DNA from: Meghimatium bilineatum
Taxonomy: Eukaryota > Mollusca > Gastropoda > Stylommatophora > Philomycidae
DNA: 64,000 nt
Assembly (NCBI GenBank): GCA_034231615.1
Contig: CM067306.1
Location: 67,971,579 to 68,035,578, forward strand
Reading direction: 5' to 3'
In this document: positions 41,701 to 53,700 of the stretch, in pieces
Layout: the number at the start of each line of letters is the position of its first letter
Position numbering within the stretch: the stretch's first letter is position 1
Translations under genes and position numbers: made by a program
Notes under the pieces: generated by a model
Databases searched by the model: none
Told to the model about the DNA's origin: nothing
What the model saw: only the letters and a program-made list of their open reading frames with translations

Positions 41701-44700
41701 TGGTTTTCAGATGATCTATTGAGATAATTGGTAATAGGGGAAGTTGAGCTGAGAGGTAATAGTGGGAAGTTGAGGTGAGAGGTAATAGTGGGAAGTTGAG
41801 GTGAGAGGTAATAGTGGGAAGTTGAGCTGAGAGGTAATAGTGGGAAGATGAGGTGAGAGGTAATAGTGGGAAGTTGAGGTGAGAGGTAATAGTGGGAAGT
41901 TGAGGTGAGAGGTAATAGTGGGAAGTTGAGGTGAGAGGTAATAGTGGGAAGTTGAGCTGAGAGGTAATAGTGGGAAGTTGAGCTGAGAGGTAATAGTGGG
42001 AAGATGAGCTGAGAGGTAATAGTGGGAAGTTGAGGTGAGAGGTAATAGTGGGAAGTTGAGGTGAGAGGTAATAGTGGGAAGTTGAGGTGAGAGGTAATAG
42101 TGGGAAGTTGAGGTGAGAGGTAATAGTGGGAAGTTGAGCTGAGAGGTAATAGTGGGAAGTTGAGGTGAGAGGTAATAGTGGGAAGATGAGCTGAGAGGTA
42201 ATAGTGGGAAGATGAGCTGAGAGGTAATAGTGGGAAGATGAGCTGAGAGGTAATAGTGGGAAGATGAGCTGAGAGGTAATAGTGGGAAGATGAGCTGAGA
42301 GGTAATAGTGGGAAGATGAGCTGAGAGGTAATAGTGGGAAGTTGAGGTGAGAGGTAATAGTGGGAAGTTGAGGTGAGAGGTAATAGTGGGAAGTTGAGCT
42401 GAGAGGTAATAGTGGGAAGTTGAGCTGAGAGGTAATAGTGGGAAGATGAGCTGAGAGGTAATAGTGGGAAGTTGAGGTGAGAGGTAATAGTGGGAAGTTG
42501 AGGTGAGAGGTAATAGTGGGAAGTTGAGGTGAGAGGTAATAGTGGGAAGTTGAGGTGAGAGGTAATAGTGGGAAGTTGAGGTGAGGTAATAGTGGGAAGT
42601 TGAGCTGAGAGGTAATAGTGGGAAGTTGGGGTGAGGTAATAGTGGGAAGTTGAGCTGAGAGGTAATAGTGGGAAGTTGAGGTGAGAGGTAATAGTGGGAA
42701 GTTGAGGTGAGAGGTAATAGTGGGAAGTTGAGGTGAGGTAATAGTGGGAAGTTGAGCTGAGAGGTAATAGTGGGAAGTTGAGGTGAGGTAATAGTGGGAA
42801 GTTGAGCTGAGAGGTAATAGTGGGAAGTTGAGGTGAGAGGTAATAGTGAGAAGTTGAGGTGAGAGGTAATAGTGGGAAGTTGAGGTGAGAGGTAATAGTG
42901 GGAAGTTGAGCTGAGAGGTAATAGTGGGAAGATGAGCTGAGAGGTAATAGTGGGAAGTTGAGGTGAGAGGTAATAGTGGGAAGTTGAGGTGAGAGGTAAT
43001 AGTGGGAAGTTGAGGTGAGAGGTAATAGTGGGAAGTTGAGGTGAGAGGTAATAGTGGGAAGTTGAGGTGAGGTAATAGTGGGAAGTTGAGCTGAGAGGTA
43101 ATAGTGGGAAGTTGAGGTGAGGTAATAGTGGGAAGTTGAGCTGAGAGGTAATAGTGGGAAGTTGAGGTGAGAGGTAATAGTGAGAAGTTGAGGTGAGAGG
43201 TAATAGTGGGAAGTTGAGGTGAGAGGTAAAGGTAACCCAAACTATGAGTCATTATCTTATTACCACACAGTTTTACTGTAAGTGCTTAGTTGCCTAGCCA
43301 CCTGCTGACCAGAGCTTAAGTTACCTGGCCAGCTACTGACCATAGCTTAATTGCCTAGCTAGCTGTTTACCATAAGCATCCTATCTAATGTTACCTACCA
43401 CAATTACTAAGTAGCGATGCTGCCATTCATAAACCTACCCTGAAATTCTACCCCCTTGTGGCTGGGTGAACCACAGGAGTAATTTTTATTTCAAACTATG
43501 GATAAACTTCAAACCCCAGTCTTCTGGATGGAGGGCAAGTGACTTAGCGCTGAACTATGTGGGGGAGAGAAGTTAGCAAATTGTTTACTCTTCCATAGTA
43601 CTAAATCTAATATGATATTTTCCTAAGAGATGGCATATGTACAATGATGGATCTGATACTTGATATCAGTCAATTGCTACAAAAATGAACAGGACACTCA
43701 TGGAAGAGAAAGTTCTAGTTTATCACACCTCATCCTTGCCTTATAGGTCTAAATCCAAGAATTCTTATAGGCAGTTGCATGTTTTTATTTGACCTTCAAA
43801 CTAATTATTTTTATACCTATTCTTGGTTTCAGCTGGTCGGCACCAAACGTTACATGGCACCAGAAGTACTCACAGAGACATTAAATCCAGATGTGTTTGA
43901 GTCATTCAAATTTGTTGATGTTTATGCATTTGGACTGGTTTTGTGGGAGATTGCAAGAAGGGCACACCGTGAGTCTCTTGTTTTGCTTCTTTTTTTTTCC
44001 AGCATTTGTTTTCAAACTCCCTCTGGAACTTTCTTGCAGTAGAACAATTCGATGTTGATTCTTGATTAGGAACAAGCTTCACATCACTAGGAGCATTCCC
44101 ATACATGCTCTGCTTGCCGTTCCGTCAGCCATCTAAAAGTGTATAAGCTCAGTGTCCCAGTCAGTTGCTTATTACATGTTCTTCTGATCTTTCCAGAGAG
44201 CGGAGAGGAAGCTCTTTCTCCCATCACCTCTAGTCCCTCCTATTTCTACCATTCTCTGAATACGTACATTGTCTCATTTGACCTCTTCATCTTCTCGTAG
44301 GGCATCCATGACTTCTCTAATCAATTAAAACTTGTCTCTTATCTCAGTGCCGTTCACCAAGACTTTACCAGCGAACACATCAACTCTTTTGTATCTTCTT
44401 ACCCCAGCATGACTTGGACAGAAGATCCATGTAATGCTCTGCGCATTGTTGAGCACAGTGACCCATTCAGTTCTGATCACACGCTTTTCTATCTTGCACA
44501 GCATACCTTGAGAGTCCGATAGAATCACTGAGTCTGTTGTTGGTTGCATTGCCAGCCAAGTGAGAGCTGCTGTGACCGATTCTATTTCCATTCTCATACT
44601 GGATGTTGTAGTGGAATGCAAAGCTGACTTCTCAGCTAATTTCTTGCCATTTTGATAGGCCACGAAACCCCAACCACATCTGTTTGTTTCTTGTGTTACT

Positions 44701-47700
44701 GAGCCGTCTGTGTAAATTATTGTATTGTGTGGCTTCGAGTGCTGCAGTATGAATTCTTAAAAAGTGAAACTGTTCCACAAAATTTCAGGGATATAACAAT
44801 TATACACTTGTATAAACATAAAGGTAACCACAAGTCCTATAATAACCTTCGTGGTATCTCTCTACTGTCCATCGCTGGAAAGATATTTGCTAAAATTCTT
44901 TTGAACCATCTTAAATCTCATCTTAATGAAGGATTACTACCCGAAAGCCATTGTGGTTTCAGAAAAGAATGTGGAACAACTGATATGGTCTTTGCTGAAA
45001 GACAACTTCAGGAAAAATATCAAGAACAACACTTTGACCTGTACACAGCATTCATAGACTTGACAAAAGCATTTGACACAGTAAGTAGAGAGGGACTGTG
45101 GAAGATTCTAGCAAAATATGGATGCCCACAGAAATTTATCACAATGGTGCAGCAATTGCATGATGGAATGCAAGTTAGAGTTCAGGATGATGGAGAGTTA
45201 TCTAAAACTTTTCCCGTCTCAAATGGAGTAAAACTGGGATGTGTATTACCACATCTATCCTATCATGTTCTCTGCTATGTTAGATGATGCATTCAGAGAT
45301 CTAGACTTGGGAGTAAACATCATATACCGCATCGATGGAAAAACTGTTCAACCTTCGGCGGCTCCAAGCAAAAACCAAAGTAAAATCACACACAATCAGG
45401 GATCTCTTATGTGCTGATGACTGTGCCATAAATGTCAACTCTGAGGCTGATCTACAATGTATTATAGACAGATTCTCCACAACATGTACCAACTTTGGAC
45501 TTACTATAAACACAGAGAAAACAGAAGTCATGTTACAAACAGCACCTGGCAAAAGCTATCTCGAGCCCTGCATAAAGGTAAATGGCATAGCACTGAAAGT
45601 TGTGAATAGATTCACATACCTAGGTAGTACGTTATCACAAAATGCCATCGTTAATAATGAAGTGTATACAAAGATCATCAAGGCAAGCAACACTTTTGGC
45701 AGATTGTACGTACATGTGTGGCGTAGAAATGACATTAACCTATAGACTAAACTGAAAGTCTACAGAGCAGTGGTGCTTCCAGTGATACGCTAGTGAAACA
45801 TGGACTGTGTACAGACGTCATGTGAGGAAACTCAATCACTTTCACACAACTTGTCTCAGAATAGTCATGAACATCAGATGGCAAGACATACCACTGTCTT
45901 TGACAGATCTGGTATCCCCAGCATTGACACTGTCTTTGACAGATCTGGTATCCCCAGCATTGACACTGTCTTTGACAGATCTGGTATCCCCAGCATTGAC
46001 ACTGTCTTTGACAGATCTGGTATCCCCAGCATTGACACTGTCTTTGACAGATCTGGTATCCCCAGCATTGACACTGTCTTTGACAGATCTGGTATCCCCA
46101 GCATTGACACTGTCTTTGACAGATCTGGTATCCCCAGCATTGACACTGTCCTGATGCAGACACAGATTAATTGGGCAGGTCATTTGTTACGTATGCCAGA
46201 CCATCGCCTGCCAAAGATACTTCTCTATGGTGAGCTGGAGAAGGGTAAACGATCTCAAGATGGCCAAAAGAAGCACTACAAGGACTCATTAAAGACCTCA
46301 CTGAAAGTGTTTGAAATATACCAAGATACATGGGAAGAACTTGCCGAAAATAGATCTACATGGCACTCTAAAGTCAAAAAGAATGCATTATCTTGTGAAG
46401 AGAGGAGAAATGCTGAAGCCCAACAATTAAGAGTAGCTAGAAAGTCACGGATAGACCAAAATCCATCTATAGTGCTCATTCCATGTCTGAACTGTCCAAG
46501 GACATTTACAGCTTGAATAGGGCTCATTAGCCATGTATGAAATATTATGTATGGTCATAATTCTAACTGAATTTTCAAAAGTTGATGTAAAAAATGGCAA
46601 TCATCACTTGTGATGGACTAATGAAAAGAATAAGTTCTTGAATCATTCCCTCTGTTATGTTGGCAGCCCTATCACTGAACTCTCTTCCCATCTGTATCAG
46701 AACTGTTGTCAATAACTTTCTATCCTTGCCAAATGCCACCATTCACAGCCTCTTCCAACTTCCTCCATCCCACAAACTCTGAGTAAGGTATCTTCTGCTT
46801 CTGCCATACAAGTCATTCTTCTCTTGATACACCTTCCTTTTGTGTTGTCTAGAGATTGGTGTAAGAGGTGATGATCATTATTGGTGACATTATGTAGTAG
46901 AACAATGGTCCTACTAGATTATGCAAACTCTCTTGTAGTAGAACAATGGTCCTACTAGATTTCTCAAACTCCCGCTGGAACTCTCTTGTAGTAGAACAGT
47001 GGTCCTATTAGATTTCCAGATGATGTAGCCCAATGAACATATGTGTATTGTGTCCCTTGTTTTATTTTATGTGACAATGGCCAGGCACATCCCTCTTCAG
47101 CAGTAGTCTCTCTTTAAATTTTATATTAACTAATACATTTCTTAAATCATGATTGATTGCATCATTTGTGTTTTCTCGTGTGAAATCCATCATTGCTAAA
47201 CTTTGGTCATATGATATTCAGGGTGCTCAAAGAGTAGGCATGCGTATATGAAATGTGCCTATAGTCTGGGAATTGAAGATTGATAAGTGAGAAGGCATGC
47301 ATATATGAAATGTGCCTACAGTTGATTAGAGGAATGCTCTCAAATTGCAAAGAAATCAGATTTTAGTATTTCTTTGATGTCATCTATCCATCTTCGTCTG
47401 GGTCTTCAGCACCTGCAGTATGAGTACACTTCAACACCTATAGTAAGTGTACACTTCAACACCTGTAAACAGCCTGAAGTCGGATGTGTCAGGCCAAAAA
47501 ATGCAGATATCGCAGCAATGCTGTAAACCATGACACAACACATTCCGTTCTCCGGACTACATCCTGCTAATCTGCAGGAGTTTGAGAATGAACGCAGAAG
47601 AAGAAACACCTGCAATATGTATACACTTCAACACCTGTAGTATATTATACTTCAACACCTGCATCATGTGTACACTTCAACACCTTCAGTATGTGTACGC

Positions 47701-50700
47701 TTCAACACATATAGTATGAGTACACTTCAACACTTATATCATGTGTAAACAATACCTGCAGTATGTGTACACTTCAGTACCTGCTGTATGTGTACACTTC
47801 AGTACCTGCTGTATGTGTACACTTCAGTACCTGCTGTATGTGTACACTTGAATACCTGAAGTATGCATACACTTAAACACCTGCAGAATTATGTGTACTT
47901 TTCCACACTTGCATCATGTGCACACTTCAACATCAGCAATATGTGTACACTACAACACATACATCATGTGTACACTTCAATACCTGAAGTATGTGTACAC
48001 TTCAACACCTGCAGTATGTGTACACTTCAACACCTGCAGTACTGCAGTATGTTTACACTTCAACACCTACAGTATGTGTACAGTCCAACACCTGAAGTAT
48101 GTGTACACTTCAACACCTGCGGTATGTGCACACTTCAACACCTACAGTATGTGTACACTTCAACACCTACTGTATGTGTACACTTCAACACCTGCTGTAT
48201 GTGTACAGTCCAACACCTGCAGTATGTGTACACTTCAACACCTGCTGTATGTGTACAGTCCAACACCTGCAGTATGTGTACACTTCAATACCTGCTGTAT
48301 GTGTACACTTCCAACACCTGCAGTATATGTACACTTCAACACCTGCAGTATGTGTACACTTCAATACCTGCAGTATGTGTACACTTCAATACCTGCAGTA
48401 TGTGTACACTTCAATACCTGCAGTATGTGTACACTTCAATACTTGCAGTATGTGTACACTTCAACACCTGCAGTATGTGTACACTTCAATACCTGCAGTA
48501 TGTGTACACTTCAATACCTGCAGTATGTGTACACTTCAATACCTGATTGAGTATCTATGAGTTTGCTTGAGTGCAATGACGTCATTTCATATTAATATTT
48601 CAGCTATTTGTGTTCCAATATCTTTTGTATAGGGAAACATTTCGACCACAGAGTACAAACATTCTAACATTAGCAAGATTTCATTTGGAATATTTCAGCC
48701 ACAGAACACAAACATTCTAGCATTTGCAACTGGTATTGAAGTGTACACATACAGCAGGTATTGAAGTGTACACATACAGCAGGTGTTGAAGTGTACACAT
48801 TCTGCAGGTATTGAAGTGTACACATACTGCAGGTGTTGAAGTGTACACATTCTGCAGATGTTGAAGTGACACCAGAAATTTGGTGTCAAGCAAGGTTGTG
48901 TAATGTCACAGGACCTTTTCTCCCTGTATACAGAATACATTATGCGAAATATAGAAGATATGCCAGGAATAAAAGTGGGAGGATACAATATAAATAACTT
49001 GAGATATGCTGATGACACAGTACTGATCGCAGGAAGCGAACAAGAACTACAAGTCCTATTAAATAATGTAGTGAAGGAAAGTGAAAACAAAGGCCTCAAT
49101 TTAAACAAGAAGAAAACAGAAATAATGGTTGTATCAAAGAGACATACACCACCAAGATGCAACATAATAATTAATAACACAAAATTAGCACAAGCTGAAA
49201 AAGTGAAATATCTTAGCACTTTGTTAACATCAGAAGGTAGATGCTAAAGTGAGATAAAGAGCAGAACAGCACAAGCCAAATCAGCATTCCCAAAAATGAG
49301 AACCATTTTTTGCAATGGAATTCTATCAATGCAGACCCGAATTCGGGTGCTGAGATGTTATATTGAACCAATTCTTTTTTATGGATGTGAAGCATGGACT
49401 GTAAACAAGAAAATTCAAAGCGAATTAGAGGCTACAGAAATAGGGTTTCTGAGAAGAATGATGAAAATACCATGGACAGCCAAGAAAACTAATGCAGAGG
49501 TTCTCATTGATGCTGGCGTAAAAAGATCAATTGTATCAAACATTAGGGGCAGACAGTCAAGGTTTCTAGGGCATGTGCTGAGAAGAACACAGCTTGAACA
49601 CTTTATAACCACTGAAAAGATCAAAGGGAGAAGAGATAGCGGTCGACAAAGAGAAAAGTTATTAGATGGGCTTGTATCATGGCACTGTGGAAGCTCACCA
49701 ACCGAGCTTATTGACAACACAAGAGACAGAGAGTCATGGAGAAACATGATCGCCTACGCAGTCGGCATGGCACTTGATTGATTGAACTCTCTCCTGTGTC
49801 AATTAATTCCATGATTATTTATGATTCATTTTTATTCATTATCTGGCGTCTGTGACAGCCATAGCATCAGGTTTGTTTTTCGCCATAGGAAATTGCATAT
49901 TCAGACCATTCTGAAAATAATTGCGAACTACTGAATGTATATGCTACCTAGAAGATCACAACAGCCAAAAATGCTGAGTTAATGGCTACATCTTGTATAA
50001 GATATGCTGGGTTTTCCATGCAGTTTTAATTAGGTTATGGGATGGCTATTCTTCTGAGGATCACTTGCCCTGTCTTGCAAGACAGTTAACATTATGAGGA
50101 TCCCTTGACCTGTCTTGCTAGACAGTTTACATGCTGAGTCTATGCATCAAGCCCCAAAAGAACATTGATCTTTCCAGTGTTTGCGCACACATGCTCTGAC
50201 TTAATGACAGGTGTTCTAACCCTCAACTACCTCATTTTTAATAATTAGTTGTTCCTTTGGTGCCAATGGCAGTACATTGGCTGAAGTTATTTTTCTCCAT
50301 GTCGTACGGTCCACTGCAAGTTGTTATATAGGGTGTTACAAAATACATGCCACTGTTTAAAAATGTGCAACTATTTGACAGTTACGCATGAAATTGTCAC
50401 AAGTGTTTTATAAACATAATGACATAATGTAGAAATATTTGTATTACAATTAAACCAAAAATGTTCAATTTGTCTATATAATGTATGTACACAAACACTA
50501 AAGATTTTTGTGTTAAAAATAATGAAACTACCGTACATGACTATTTGAGGGGATGGAGAGCAGGGAATTGATGGGAATACTCCCAGTGTTTCCTGAGATA
50601 TCGTAAGAGAAAGAGTTCATGTCATATCAATTCTACAATACTCCCAGTGTTTCCTGAGATGTCATAAGAGAAAGAGTGCATGTCATATCAATTCTACAAT

Positions 50701-53700
50701 ACATACAAAATCAACAAATGCAATGGTTTGGTCATCTGGAAAGAATGCCATGTGATTCATTAGTTTATAAATCATATGGTTATTTAGATGTAAACAATTC
50801 TATAGCAAATCCAAAAAATGTGCATTGTGCATATGCCACATATAAGCCTCATAATCTATTTGGAGAAATTACTGTATAATTAATTTCTTCTGTCAAAATC
50901 TTCTTCTTCTGCGTTCATTCTCAAACTCCCACTGTATCTCCTTTATAGCACAACCATGGTCCTACTAGATCTCCAGCAGGATGTAATCCAGAAAATGGAA
51001 ATGCATTGTGTCGCCGTTTTATTTGCGCCAATGGCCCGACACATCTGTCTTCGGAAAGTTCTGTCAATATAGTAGTCATACATTCACAAACATCAAAAGA
51101 ATTTGCTGTCACATGCAAATGGCAACACCTGGTGAAATACAATTTTTAAATTCCTTTATGTCATTCAGTATTTAAACTGCTATGCAAAATCTCATTAAAT
51201 TCCACTTACTTGTTGAAATATTACAGTGAATGTATGAGCAACTATTTTGAAATGTACTATAGTTCTCAGTTGGTTTTAATACCCATTGTCATTGCCATGT
51301 TATGTTTGCAATAATTAATCAACTGTAAAATATCCTGAATATTTCAGCATTTGCAGAAGAGTACAGAATTCCATTCTGGGATGTGGTTCCAGCAGACCCC
51401 AGTTTTGAGGACATGAAAAAAGTAGTTGCTATAGACAGACTAAGGCCACCAATACCAAATAAATGGTCTAAAGAACCGGTCAGTTATCTTGATATTCCTT
51501 CTCTTACAATGTAATCATAACACATTTCTCTCATCTCCAGTAAGCAATTTCACTACTTCAACACTTTAGCATGTAACAGATCAGATATCTATTTCTTCAG
51601 CATTCTTCTCATGTTTTGCAGCTCAGTTGTCATAACTGTATCTAACTTCATCGCTGTGTTTTAGATATGGATTATGAACTGTATGTTCATACACTTGAAC
51701 TAAGCTTGGCCTTCGCAATGATGGTAGGAGGGCCTGGATGCTATTAAATAATCTATCAGGGAAAAAAACATACAAACCCAAAACCATTGTGGTGTGAAAA
51801 CCAGGTACTAGTGGAAAACATTGACAAAGCACACAATTTCAACAAATACTTTTCAAGCATCAACAAAACCTCCCGCAGGAACGTACTAGACAATACAATT
51901 GGCAAGATTCTAAAATTTAAAGAAAGATCCAAACCAGCAAACACTGCACTCTTTGAAAACTTCACCATTCAAGAACTCCAGACCGCACTAAAGAAACTAC
52001 AACCAAGAAAAGCACCAGTTCCACCATCTAGGAAATGATCCACCATCTAGGAACCAAAGGAAAAATAGAGCTCCTAAACTTCATAAATATAACTTGGCAT
52101 AGTGAAACCCTACTAATAGCCTTGAAGACTGCTATTGTCAAGCCAATACTAATGAAAGATGACATAAAAAGCTTTCGACCAAGTACTTTGACATTATTAA
52201 ACTTGCAGAACGAATGTTGAACAACAACAGATTATACTGGTGGTTGGAAGCTTCAGTATCTCTCAACAACTTTCAAGCTGGCTTCCAGAGAGGATCAAGG
52301 ACTGAAGACCAACTCTTTTTCTTCACCCAGAATGTGAAGGACAATTTTCAGCAAGGGACAGTCTCTGTCTTTTTAGACGTAATGCAAGCAAGTGACAAGG
52401 TATGGAGAAAGGGACGATTACTAAAAATGCAAATCATGGGCCCTGTGGGAATATGTAAAAATGGATTAAAAGACAGAACCATGCAAATTGCAGTAAATAA
52501 CAAAATATTATCCAAACACATGCTTAAGGGAAAGCTATCCCAAGGCTCATCCCTCAGCTGCACTCTATTCTTAATCTTCATAAATGATCTCTCTGACTTG
52601 CTTAAAATCCACAAAGCCATGTTTGCAGATGACCTTGTCATATGGACAAGAGTATCAGACTTAACCTGGCTGCAGAGACTTAGAAAAACCTTTCTCACAA
52701 TATCAACATACTGCAACTTCTGGAAACCAAAGGTAAACACCAGTTAAACCACATATAACATACTTAGACTTAACAACAAACCAAAATTAAAAACTTAAAA
52801 TCACTCTTGAAGAAGACCAAATAAATCATGAAGACAACCTAATATACCTAGGTGCTCAGCTGGACAGGAGGCTAACTTTCAACAACTTTATTAACAATAT
52901 CACAGAAAAAGGGTCTAAGGCGACTAAAGCTTACTAAAGCGACTTGCAAGTACATCCTGGGCAGCTGACAAGACAATACTTAGAGATGCATACATAGGAT
53001 ATGTCAGATCTATATTAGACTATAATCTCTCCTTGCAGGTCACATCAGCAAAAAGCTCTTGCATACACTTGGACAGAGTACAAAGCCAGGCTCTCCACTT
53101 CACTTGTGGTTGTATGAGATCAACATGCTTTATCTGTGCTTTATCTTGTGGAATCCCGTGAGGCGAATGAAGTGCCGGGCTCTAATCCTCGAAGGAGCCC
53201 ACCCTCAGCGACTGGTGGTACCTCTGTCTCAAATTGTGGAACCAGGACAAGAGATCAGAGGAAAATAACTACTGGTTAAAAAAAATACACATAAAGAATA
53301 TGATGCAGACTCCATAGACAAGAATAATAACTTGAAAGTATTGCATCAGAATGCAGAAGGTGTCTACAATAAAAATACTGCACTTGCAAACCAATTACAC
53401 AAAGAGGAAATTGATATAGCATGTATACAAGAAACATACCTCACATACAACAATAGATTCAACATCTGAGGATACAAAACATTTCAGAATGATAGAGAAA
53501 AGAGACACAAAGGAGATTTATACTGGTCAAAAATAATATCGTTGCCTCAGACATCCGAGTAAACACTGAAGAACAGACTGAAATAATTGGAACCTGTTTA
53601 ACCCTTCCAACTAAAGAGATCACAGTATATAGCTATTACTGCTTATTCTTTCCTACTTGACTTTCTTCTTTCCTATATTTCACATTACCATTTCTTCTTT

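Noticed and set aside
41654-43252. Long minus-strand open frame of 532 codons
   Set aside because: It lies entirely in the 26-bp minisatellite. Three units make 26 codons, so the frame stays open by periodicity; the translation is a simple repeat without a start context or domain.
43440-43565. A functional tRNA gene
   Set aside because: Boxes are degenerate and the acceptor and T stems do not pair; it fits a SINE head.
47863-48560. Overlapping plus-strand open frames rich in Cys, Thr and His
   Set aside because: All three are frames of the 25-bp repeat.
48640-48720. Copies of the exon 9 acceptor (gaatatttcagc)
   Set aside because: Only about ten bases are shared and there is no tandem array; chance is likely.
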